From contig JAGLTZ010000053.1 in the NCBI GenBank assembly GCA_023135015.1, positions 1 to 6,899 of the forward strand: 6,899 nucleotides of DNA. The letters run 5' to 3'. This document shows, in pieces, positions 1-4,864 of the stretch. The notes under the pieces are model-generated. The model was not told where the DNA came from. It was given only the letters and a program-made list of their open reading frames with translations, and ran no database searches. The DNA is from Candidatus Latescibacterota bacterium. GTDB lineage: Bacteria; Blakebacterota; Blakebacteria; Blakebacterales; Blakebacteraceae. The translations under genes were made by a program, and so were the position numbers. How positions within the stretch are numbered: position 1 is the first letter of the stretch; each line of letters begins with the position of its first letter.

Positions 1-8
1 AGGCCGGT

Positions 9-33
9 TAACTTATTATACCTCAATAAGTTA
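9..33. repeat. Perfect 9-bp inverted repeat upstream of hsp20
   Basis: TAACTTATT at 9-17 is followed by a 7-base spacer and its exact reverse complement AATAAGTTA at 25-33. The layout resembles an operator for a dimeric repressor, but the sequence is not CIRCE and the spacer is 7 rather than 9. It lies about 130 bases before the hsp20 start and 80 bases before the TATAAT box, so if it is an operator it acts from upstream or serves another promoter. It could also belong to whatever gene precedes the window. Confidence 0.5.
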
Positions 34-112
34 TGAGAAAATATCTATTTTATTCTGCTTTTGGCATACTCTTTGATGTATCTATTTCACAGAAAAACGA
101 ATGAGACAAAGA

Positions 113-118
113 TATAAT
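113..118 (+). promoter_or_regulatory. Possible -10 box for hsp20-dnaK
   Basis: A consensus TATAAT hexamer sits at the end of the AT-rich stretch. Transcription from it would begin near 125 and give a leader of about 38 bases to the hsp20 ATG. The bases 16-18 upstream do not form a convincing TTGACA, so either the -35 is poor and an activator or alternative sigma factor helps, or the hexamer is a chance match in AT-rich DNA. Confidence 0.35.
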
Positions 119-145
119 ATTGACGAGGCGCCGTGTGAAGCGGCG

Positions 146-153
146 AAGGAGGT
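146..153 (+). promoter_or_regulatory. Ribosome binding site deciding the hsp20 start
   Basis: AAGGAGGT is a near-perfect Shine-Dalgarno sequence. It lies 9 bases before the ATG at 163 but only 3 bases before the in-frame TTG at 157. This spacing favours the ATG at 163 as the true start. Confidence 0.75.
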
Positions 154-162
154 GAATTGACG

Positions 163-606
163 ATGACATTAGTAAGATGGCAGCCCAGAGGTCACACGTT
201 TTGGAACCTTCAGCGCGAAGTGAACAGCCCGTTTGACGATATGGCAAGCCCGCGCTTGAGGCACTCCGTGGAAAGAGACTGGGTGCCCACTGTTGATGTT
301 GAAGAGCGCGATAACGAGTTCGTCGTCTCGCTGGACATTCCGGGCGTGGACAAGAAAGACGTGAGTGTGACCCATGAGAACAACATTCTCACGATAAAGG
401 GTGAGAGGAAAGTAGAGCGGAGCGAGGATGAGGGAACTTACCACCGCACCGAGCGGTGCTACGGTTCTTTTCACCGGTCCTTCACACTGCCTAGGACGGT
501 TGATTCGTCCAAGATCCGCGCCAAACACAAGGAGGGCGTGCTGACTGTCACCCTGCCCAAGGCGGAAGAGGCCATGGAGCGGGAGATAGAGATCGAAGTA
601 AAGTAA
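163..606 (+). CDS. Hsp20/alpha-crystallin family small heat shock protein
   Basis: A 147-residue small heat shock protein, a cytosolic ATP-independent holdase that binds unfolding proteins and passes them to DnaK. The short N-terminal arm holds the LQREVN...FDDM pattern common in bacterial Hsp20 (residues 16-27). The alpha-crystallin domain spans roughly residues 40-133, ends in the family signature GVLTVTLPK (125-133) and is followed by a C-terminal IxI-type tail, IEIEV (142-146), which in this family docks neighbouring dimers. Length is normal for the family. The ATG at 163 is chosen over the TTG at 157 because of the Shine-Dalgarno spacing. dnaK follows after 36 bases on the same strand, so the two are probably cotranscribed as a holdase-foldase pair. 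The family assignment is secure; the substrate range cannot be read from sequence. Confidence 0.95.
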   Translation: MTLVRWQPRGHTFWNLQREVNSPFDDMASPRLRHSVERDWVPTVDVEERDNEFVVSLDIPGVDKKDVSVTHENNILTIKGERKVERSEDEGTYHRTERCYGSFHRSFTLPRTVDSSKIRAKHKEGVLTVTLPKAEEAMEREIEIEVK

Positions 607-642
607 GCCGGAATGTGCTGATAATAAAGTGAGGTAGAAACT

Positions 643-2562
643 ATGGGTAAGATAATCGGAATTGACCTGGGAACGACCAACTCGGTTGTATCCGTTATGG
701 AGGGCGGGGAGCCTACCGTGATAACAAATGCCGAGGGTGGCCGGACCACGCCGAGCGTGGTGGCATTCACCAAGAGTGGTGAGAGGCTGGTGGGACAGGC
801 CGCAAAGCGCCAGGCGATTACAAATCCATCCAATACGATCTTCAGTATCAAGCGCTTCATGGGGCGTGCCTATGACGAGGTCGAAATGGAGCGCGAAGAA
901 GTACCTTTTAAGGTAAGGAAAGGTGCCGCGGGTGACGTTCGCGCCCTTGCGGGGGGCAAGGAGTACAGCCCTCCCGAGATCTCTGCGATGATCCTTCAGA
1001 AGATGAAGCAGACCGCGGAGGACTACCTTGGTGAGGAGGTTACCGAGGCGGTTATAACGGTGCCTGCCTACTTCAACGACAGCCAGAGGCAGGCGACCAA
1101 GGATGCAGGCGAGATATCCGGTCTGATCGTAAAGCGGATCATCAACGAGCCTACCGCCGCTTCTCTCGCCTACGGGCTTGAGGAGAGGAAAGACCAGAAA
1201 ATTGCTGTCTTCGATTTCGGTGGTGGTACATTCGACATTTCCATTCTGGAGCTCGGAGACGGGGTTTTTGAAGTCAAGTCCACCAACGGCGACACCCACC
1301 TTGGCGGTGACGATTTAGACCAGCGGGTCATGGACTGGATAGCAGAGGAGTTCAGAAAGGCTGAAGGAATAGACCTCCGCAAGGATCCGATGGCCCTGCA
1401 GCGCCTCAAGGAGGCTGCAGAGAAAGCCAAGTGCGAACTCTCCACAACCATGGAGACCGAGATCAACCTGCCCTTCATTACTGCTGACGACAGCGGTCCC
1501 AAGCACCTGAGCCTGACCTTGAGCCGGGCCAAATTCGAGTCGCTCAACGATGACCTGTTCCAACGGACGGTGAGGCCGTGCGAACAGGCGCTTGCCGATG
1601 CGGGAATCGGCAAGGGTGAGATTGACGAGGTCATTCTGGTGGGTGGATCCACAAGGATTCCCAAGGTCCAGGAGCTGGTGAAGAACCTGTTCGGGAAAGA
1701 TCCGCATAAAGGGGTAAACCCCGACGAGGTAGTAGCCGTGGGCGCGGCAATCCAGGGTGGGGTGCTGGCAGGTGAAGTAAGTGATATTCTCCTGCTGGAT
1801 GTGACGCCGCTTTCACTGGGCATCGAAACGCTTGGCAGTGTATTCACCAGGCTGATCGAGAGGAATACCACCATCCCTACGCGTAAATCAGAGATCTTCT
1901 CAACCGCTTCGGACAGCCAGACCCAGGTCGATATCCACGTGCTCCAGGGTGAGCGCGAGATGGCTCTGGACAATAAGACGATCGGCCGGTTCCAGCTGAT
2001 GGGTATCCCGCCGGCGCCGAGGGGTGTGCCGCAGATCGAGGTCACCTTCGACATCGATGCAAACGGGATCATGCACGTTTCGGCAAAAGACAAGGCGACC
2101 GGCAAGGAGCAGAGTATCAAGATCGAATCCTCGAGTGGACTCTCGCGCGAGGAGATCGACCGGATGATGAAGGATGCCGACCTCCACCGGGAGGAGGACC
2201 AGAAGAAGCGCGAGCGGGTGGAGATACGCAACCGTGCCGAGCAGCTGGCCTACACGACGGAACAGCAGCTGGAGGAGCACCGGGATCAGTTTTCAGCGGA
2301 AGTTGGAAGTGAAGTCGTAAAGGCCCTCTCTGACCTGCAGGAATCTCTCAAGGGTGAGAACACGGAGGCGATCCGCAGCAACACAGAGAAGCTGGAACAG
2401 GTTTGGTACAAGGCCGCGCAGGAGATGTACCAGAAGAGCGCTCAGGAGCAGGCGGCGAGCGATGCCGGACAACCCGGCGGAACCGCCCAGGAACAGGCGG
2501 CGGAGGAAGCTGTCGAAGCGGACTACGAGGTTGTAGACGAAGAGGGGGAGGAAAACAAGTAA
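643..2562 (+). CDS. dnaK: Molecular chaperone DnaK (Hsp70)
   Basis: A complete 639-residue Hsp70 that uses ATP cycles to bind and release hydrophobic segments of unfolded proteins in the cytosol. The nucleotide-binding domain (about 1-383) shows the phosphate-1 loop DLGTTNS (8-14), the catalytic lysine region IKR (Lys70), DFGGGTFD (191-198) and [14 protein letters not shown] (330-344). The interdomain linker is LLLDVTPL (383-390). The substrate-binding domain follows, with a helical lid from about 500 and a Gln/Ala/Glu-rich disordered tail (about 598-639) ending in an acidic stretch with EVVDEE. Residues about 75-110 retain the insertion typical of diderm DnaKs and missing from Bacillus-type DnaKs. 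A Shine-Dalgarno sequence, GTGAGGT (629-635), lies 7 bases before the ATG. Its usual partners GrpE and DnaJ are not nearby; hsp20 lies directly upstream. Confidence 0.98.
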   Translation: MGKIIGIDLGTTNSVVSVMEGGEPTVITNAEGGRTTPSVVAFTKSGERLVGQAAKRQAITNPSNTIFSIKRFMGRAYDEVEMEREEVPFKVRKGAAGDVRALAGGKEYSPPEISAMILQKMKQTAEDYLGEEVTEAVITVPAYFNDSQRQATKDAGEISGLIVKRIINEPTAASLAYGLEERKDQKIAVFDFGGGTFDISILELGDGVFEVKSTNGDTHLGGDDLDQRVMDWIAEEFRKAEGIDLRKDPMALQRLKEAAEKAKCELSTTMETEINLPFITADDSGPKHLSLTLSRAKFESLNDDLFQRTVRPCEQALADAGIGKGEIDEVILVGGSTRIPKVQELVKNLFGKDPHKGVNPDEVVAVGAAIQGGVLAGEVSDILLLDVTPLSLGIETLGSVFTRLIERNTTIPTRKSEIFSTASDSQTQVDIHVLQGEREMALDNKTIGRFQLMGIPPAPRGVPQIEVTFDIDANGIMHVSAKDKATGKEQSIKIESSSGLSREEIDRMMKDADLHREEDQKKRERVEIRNRAEQLAYTTEQQLEEHRDQFSAEVGSEVVKALSDLQESLKGENTEAIRSNTEKLEQVWYKAAQEMYQKSAQEQAASDAGQPGGTAQEQAAEEAVEADYEVVDEEGEENK

Positions 2563-2683
2563 TCACAGATACGGATTCCATTGGACAGCGGGCTGGAATC
2601 AGATAGATTAGTGCGTCCTTTTATTAATTACGTGAACGATCTGCCGGCCAAATTCCCCGGGCTGGCCAAAAGGGAAGAAGTAA
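2563..2683 (+). promoter_or_regulatory. dnaK to zinc-finger gene spacer with a possible promoter
   Basis: This 121-base gap is wider than the hsp20-dnaK gap and may hold a separate promoter: TGGACA (2582-2587, five of six to TTGACA), a 16-base spacer, and TAGATT (2604-2609, four of six to TATAAT). A small inverted repeat GGCCA/TGGCC (2646-2650 and 2663-2667) follows just before the start signals of the next gene. It has no T-run, so it is not a convincing terminator. A purine-rich AGGGAAG at 2671-2677 is the likely ribosome binding site. Read-through from dnaK is also possible. Confidence 0.35.
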
Positions 2684-3136
2684 GTGAATAAGAAGGAACG
2701 TGAGTATTTTACCCGTTTGATCCTTGAGGAACGCAAGCGTAAGCTGGATACCCTTGGCCGTCTTCAGGGCACTCTCGATGAGATAAACGAGAGCCGGGCC
2801 GCTGAATATGAGGAAGAAGTTACCCTGTCTGATGACAAGGAGTACCTCTCGAAGCTGATTGAGCAGGATGCACGCGGGCTGGAGGAGATTAACCACTCCC
2901 TGGAGAAGGTTCTTGATGGAACCTACGGAAAGTGCGAGCACTGCGGTGAGCTGATTAGCAAGGACCGGCTGGAGGCGATTCCCACCGCTATCCTCTGCAT
3001 GAACTGCAAGCGCCAGGAGGAGCAGGAGAGCTTGGGGGGCAGGGTAAGGCGCCAGGAACGGGTCCAGCGGATAAAGCTTCATGGGGAAGAAGATAGTGAG
3101 CGGGAAGATCTGGCGATCGGAACCGAGGAAGAATAA
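2684..3136 (+). CDS. DksA/TraR-type C4 zinc-finger protein
   Basis: A 150-residue protein of the DksA/TraR family, whose characterised members enter the RNA polymerase secondary channel and tune transcription initiation, often together with ppGpp. Residues about 3-78 are charged and helical, fitting the coiled-coil hairpin. A zinc finger follows with Cys84, Cys87, Cys105 and Cys108 (C-x2-C-x17-C-x2-C, the canonical spacing), including the family-typical RLEAIPTA. The 40-residue tail is Arg/Glu-rich. The start is GTG at 2684 after AGGGAAG (9-base spacing from AGGG); no in-frame ATG exists before the zinc finger. The hairpin tip region (about 35-55) has no DxxDxA motif of the kind E. coli DksA needs, so the effect on polymerase may differ; I would not call it dksA. 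The position after dnaK fits a stress role by inference. It converges on the phosphoesterase gene with 6 bases between stops. Confidence 0.88.
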   Translation: MNKKEREYFTRLILEERKRKLDTLGRLQGTLDEINESRAAEYEEEVTLSDDKEYLSKLIEQDARGLEEINHSLEKVLDGTYGKCEHCGELISKDRLEAIPTAILCMNCKRQEEQESLGGRVRRQERVQRIKLHGEEDSEREDLAIGTEEE

Positions 3137-3142
3137 CAGACA

Positions 3143-3805
3143 CTAAATCAGCTCTATCTCCAGTTCGGTCCCCTTTATGGTAATGAGGGTTCCATACCCC
3201 CTTGCGGCCATACCCCCGTTGACAACGATAGTATTCCTTATTGAGTCACGGCCACGAGCTTCGTGTATGTGACCGCACAGAACGAGCTCGGGCTGTTCAT
3301 CCTCACAGAATGAGCGAAGGCTGCGGACACCGACATGAAGGCCGAGCCGCATCCTAACGCAGCTGGTTCTGTATGGGGGAGCGTGGTGGACCACAATACG
3401 TATCGCGGCGGATTTGATTTGTTCCCAGCCCCTGTTCAGGGTGGCGGAGAGTTCTTGGTCGGTAAATTCGTGGGGTGTCCTGAACGGGGTGCGGTTAGAA
3501 CCAGATACGCCGCAAAGGCCAATGCTGTCCTTATAGAGCATGCCGTGGCCGTTTAACGAAATCCCTCGTTCTATCAGGTAGTGGTCGATTGCGGCCGAAT
3601 CACAGTTGCCCGCTACAGCGAACAATGTGTCGCAGTAGGCGTAAATGTCGTCCACAACCGCGCCCGCATCCTCAGTGCTCCCGAAAGTCGTTATGTCGCC
3701 GCAGAGCAGAATCGCATCTGCCCTGTGGGCCGCCGAGGCCAGCTCATCAGTCCACTTGACGCCGCCGTGTAGATCACCCAGCCCGAGGAGGGTTACTTCA
3801 GCCAT
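3143..3805 (-). CDS. Calcineurin-like metallophosphoesterase (Icc/YfcE-like)
   Basis: A 220-residue protein of the calcineurin-like metallophosphoesterase superfamily, which uses a two-metal centre to hydrolyse phosphomono- or phosphodiesters. All five blocks are visible: GDLHG (Asp11, His13), CGD (Asp37), GNCD (Asn67), VVHH (His140/141) and CGHIH (His179, His181). The GNCD form and the GVSGSNRTPFRTP stretch (99-111) resemble small Icc-related predicted phosphoesterases. There is no signal peptide, so it is probably cytosolic. The start overlaps the end of the PIN gene by 13 bases, with only a weak AGGT ahead of it, suggesting translational coupling. It is therefore the third gene of an antitoxin-PIN-phosphoesterase unit. 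The substrate cannot be deduced; nucleotides, cyclic nucleotides or RNA ends are all possible, and linkage to the PIN protein makes an RNA-related role attractive but unproven. Confidence 0.9.
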   Translation of the reverse strand: MAEVTLLGLGDLHGGVKWTDELASAAHRADAILLCGDITTFGSTEDAGAVVDDIYAYCDTLFAVAGNCDSAAIDHYLIERGISLNGHGMLYKDSIGLCGVSGSNRTPFRTPHEFTDQELSATLNRGWEQIKSAAIRIVVHHAPPYRTSCVRMRLGLHVGVRSLRSFCEDEQPELVLCGHIHEARGRDSIRNTIVVNGGMAARGYGTLITIKGTELEIELI

Positions 3806-4221
3806 AGGACCTGAATATCATCTTCCAGCCTTCTGAATGCCTCGTCCCCGGTCATTACCGGGCAGTTCAGGCTGTGGGCCAGGCTGGCGGCGAAGCAGAG
3901 GCCGTTGGGCATGCGGTATTCCTCCCGGAAGCGGCTGGCGCGCTGGACCAGGTTCAAATCCATATTTACAATCTCGACTGGCAGTTGATCGATCACGAAG
4001 GTTGCCTCCTGCGCCCGGCGATCCCCTTTGGCCCTCAGCAGGCTGTAATATACTTCGCCCCAGTTGACAATAGTAAGAAGGCACTTGAGCGTGCCCTGCT
4101 CGGCCATCCCGAGTGCGTTGGCTACAAAATCGGCTCCCGAGTCCCCCTCCAGAAAAGAGAGAAGGGCATGACTGTCCAGGACGATATTCCTGGGTGTATC
4201 GGTTTCGAGGGGCTGGCTCAT
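3793..4221 (-). CDS. PIN-domain protein, VapC-like toxin with altered active site
   Basis: A 142-residue PIN-domain protein, the fold of VapC-type ribonucleases that cleave RNA with an acidic metal site. The order of blocks is typical: VLDSHALLSFLEG with Asp16, VNWGEVYY with Glu56, the alpha-helical segment NGLCFAASLAH (106-116), and VMTGDEAF with Asp126. In most relatives the third block reads like ADCFAA or ADAFAA; here Leu108 occupies that aspartate position, so catalytic metal binding may be weakened or lost. The ATG overlaps the antitoxin stop as ATGA (4 bases) and is preceded by a strong AGGGAGGTG (on the - strand at 4226-4234). The arrangement is that of a type II toxin-antitoxin pair. 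The downstream overlap with the phosphoesterase is 13 bases. The fold and pairing are secure; nuclease activity is uncertain. Confidence 0.9.
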   Translation of the reverse strand: MSQPLETDTPRNIVLDSHALLSFLEGDSGADFVANALGMAEQGTLKCLLTIVNWGEVYYSLLRAKGDRRAQEATFVIDQLPVEIVNMDLNLVQRASRFREEYRMPNGLCFAASLAHSLNCPVMTGDEAFRRLEDDIQVLWLK

Positions 4222-4448
4222 GATACACCTCCCTCATGTCGTTCCCTCATGAGCTCCTGCAGTGAAGAAACACCGCCACGGAAGAGCCCCCTGGCTTGGT
4301 GAACAGCATCCTGCAGAACAGGTCTCAGGATGATTTCACCATCACCGTCAAGGACATTCAGTTTTGTGCCTTTATTGATTTTATATTTCCGGCGAAGCTG
4401 TGCCGGTATGACAATCTGTCCTTTTGAGGAGGCACGTACTATTGGCAT
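4218..4448 (-). CDS. AbrB/MazE/SpoVT-type antitoxin of the PIN protein
   Basis: A 76-residue protein with an N-terminal swapped-hairpin AbrB DNA-binding domain (about 3-47; SSKGQIVIPAQLRRKYKI is the diagnostic stretch). A C-terminal tail (about 48-76, ARGLFRGGVSSLQELMRERH) matches the toxin-binding tails of antitoxins paired with PIN toxins. Such proteins neutralise the toxin and repress their own operon. An in-frame ATG at 4487 would add 13 residues, but the ATG at 4448 is preferred. It begins the conserved domain, has GGGAG six bases upstream, and lies downstream of the predicted promoter, whereas the ATG at 4487 falls between the -35 and -10 boxes. The stop overlaps the PIN start by 4 bases. 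Confidence 0.9.
   Translation of the reverse strand: MPIVRASSKGQIVIPAQLRRKYKINKGTKLNVLDGDGEIILRPVLQDAVHQARGLFRGGVSSLQELMRERHEGGVS
4226..4234 (-). promoter_or_regulatory. Strong Shine-Dalgarno of the PIN gene inside the antitoxin gene
   Basis: AGGGAGGTG on the minus strand lies within the last codons of the antitoxin gene, with its GGAGG core six bases before the PIN ATG. So strong a site ahead of a predicted toxin is notable beside the weak AGGT before the phosphoesterase. Confidence 0.7.
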
Positions 4449-4454
4449 ATCATT

Positions 4455-4459
4455 CTCCC
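4455..4459 (-). promoter_or_regulatory. Ribosome binding site deciding the antitoxin start
   Basis: Read on the minus strand this is GGGAG, six bases before the ATG at 4448. It supports that start over the in-frame ATG at 4487. Confidence 0.65.
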
Positions 4460-4472
4460 GCCATGCAAAATG

Positions 4473-4500
4473 GGTATAGGCCAACATTGATGAGAGTCAA
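4473..4500 (-). promoter_or_regulatory. Predicted promoter of the antitoxin-PIN-phosphoesterase operon
   Basis: On the minus strand TTGACT (4495-4500, five of six to the sigma70 -35) and TATACC (4473-4478, four of six to the -10) are separated by 16 bases. Transcription would start near 4466 and give a leader of about 18 bases that just includes the Shine-Dalgarno sequence, a compact arrangement common for toxin-antitoxin operons. The antitoxin would be expected to bind at or near this site. Confidence 0.55.
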
Positions 4501-4507
4501 GGTAAAA

Positions 4508-4583
4508 GTAAGATATATGAACGACAGAATTTGTATAGTAAGAGAGAAGTAAGTTTTTGTAAGAACTTTTTTTCCAATGTAAG
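4508..4583. repeat. Array of five GTAAG pentamers above the antitoxin promoter
   Basis: GTAAG (CTTAC on the antitoxin strand) starts at 4508, 4538, 4549, 4559 and 4579, giving spacings of 30, 11, 10 and 20, close to multiples of a helical turn. The flanks are also similar, since each copy fits A/T-GTAAG-A/T. The array begins 7 bases upstream of the predicted -35 box and lies in DNA of about 25% G+C. It could be a regulator-binding array on one face of the helix, or an accident of base composition. Confidence 0.4.
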
Positions 4584-4633
4584 ACAATAATTAGAAAATT
4601 CTTATTTCAATTCTTGTGTTCCCTTTTCAGGGT

Positions 4634-4666
4634 GGACACAACATGTATGGCATGTCCCAAGTGTCC
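4634..4666. repeat. Nested inverted repeats (possible hairpin)
   Basis: The outer arms are GGACAC (4634-4639) and GTGTCC (4661-4666). The inner arms are ACATG (4641-4645) and CATGT (4651-4655). Together they could fold into one bulged hairpin of 11 base pairs with a 5-base loop. No T-run follows directly, so it is not a standard terminator. It may be an RNA structure, an operator pair or an element end. Confidence 0.4.
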
Positions 4667-4681
4667 TAATTCTGCACCGTC

Positions 4682-4721
4682 TCCATGAATAACAGAAGCA
4701 GGTTACATTTCCATTCATGGA
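4682..4721. repeat. 9-bp perfect inverted repeat with 22-base spacer
   Basis: TCCATGAAT at 4682-4690 and ATTCATGGA at 4713-4721 are exact reverse complements. The second arm ends immediately before the ATG of the small ORF at 4722. The spacer is long for a single operator, so separate half-sites or an RNA stem-loop are more likely. Confidence 0.45.
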
Positions 4722-4859
4722 ATGCGGTATGGCGGATGCAATGACCCTGAAATCCGAGACAAACTGGCAAAACGGCAGCTGGTTAGCATTTTCCGACTTA
4801 GCCGAGTGTATATGTATTCAAAACGTCATGACATATGTCATGTATATGAATTAACTTAG
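4722..4859 (+). CDS. Doubtful 45-codon ORF upstream of the HTH gene
   Basis: The frame is open from an upstream TGA at 4686 to a TAG at 4857, with an ATG at 4722. The predicted peptide is mixed and charged (for example NDPEIRDKLAKRQLVSIFRLSR) and looks more protein-like than random, but I do not recognise a family. No Shine-Dalgarno sequence precedes the ATG. The stop is only 5 bases before the HTH start, and the 16-bp palindrome falls within its last codons. It could be a small protein translated ahead of the HTH gene, the tail of a decayed gene, or chance. Confidence 0.25.
   Translation: MRYGGCNDPEIRDKLAKRQLVSIFRLSRVYMYSKRHDICHVYELT
4827..4842. promoter_or_regulatory. Perfect 16-bp palindrome, likely HTH operator
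   Basis: CATGACATATGTCATG is a perfect palindrome that ends 22 bases before the ATG of the Xre-type gene. Xre-family regulators commonly bind such dyads in front of their own genes. Position and symmetry therefore suggest autoregulation, although binding is inferred only. Confidence 0.55.
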
Positions 4860-4864
4860 TAATT

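Larger units (their letters stand above)
1..162. other. AT-rich upstream region of the hsp20-dnaK operon
   Basis: No gene is visible here. Bases 1-120 are AT-rich (34 of 120 are G or C by hand count), in contrast to the GC-rich leader that begins near 124. The stretch holds a perfect 9-bp inverted repeat at 9-33, a TATAAT hexamer at 113-118 and a strong Shine-Dalgarno sequence at 146-153. I looked for the CIRCE element (TTAGCACTC-N9-GAGTGCTAA), for the HAIR element of HspR and for a sigma32-type promoter, and saw none of them. Confidence 0.6.
4449..4864. other. Long intergenic region between two divergent regulator genes
   Basis: This 416-base stretch separates the minus-strand antitoxin operon from the plus-strand HTH gene. 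From left to right it holds the antitoxin promoter, the GTAAG array, a very AT-rich segment to about 4620, nested inverted repeats at 4634-4666, a 9-bp inverted repeat at 4682-4721, a 45-codon ORF at 4722-4859 and a 16-bp palindrome at 4827-4842. No tRNA, rRNA or recognisable riboswitch is visible. The density of repeats suggests regulatory DNA, an undetected small RNA, or the remains of an inserted element. Confidence 0.5.

Noticed and set aside
169..1299. A 376-codon open frame on the minus strand opposite hsp20 and dnaK
   Set aside because: Long antisense frames are a known artefact of Hsp70 genes, and such readings have been misannotated as NAD-specific glutamate dehydrogenase. The plus-strand dnaK is unambiguous, and the antisense protein shows no coherent domain.
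1170..2231. A 353-codon minus-strand frame rich in Ser and Arg inside dnaK
   Set aside because: It is a composition shadow of dnaK in GC-biased codons, with no domain pattern.
2646..2667. GGCCA/TGGCC inverted repeat as a dnaK terminator
   Set aside because: It has only five pairs with a 12-base loop and no T-run, and lies next to the ribosome binding site of the following gene.
3874..4302. A 142-codon plus-strand frame opposite the PIN and antitoxin genes
   Set aside because: The minus-strand PIN and AbrB families are clearly recognisable with overlapping start and stop signals, while this frame has no motif and is a shadow.
4449..4487. An extended antitoxin beginning at the ATG at 4487
   Set aside because: That ATG falls between the predicted -35 and -10 boxes and lies before the conserved AbrB domain, whereas the ATG at 4448 has a well-placed GGGAG.
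4551..4573. AAGTT/AACTT stem followed by a run of T, resembling a plus-strand terminator
   Set aside because: The stem has only five mostly A-T pairs, there is no plus-strand gene upstream to terminate, and the region is simply AT-rich.
4449..4864. A CRISPR array or insertion sequence in the intergenic island
   Set aside because: There are no regularly spaced direct repeats of 20 bases or more and no transposase frame. The short inverted repeats alone do not support a named element.
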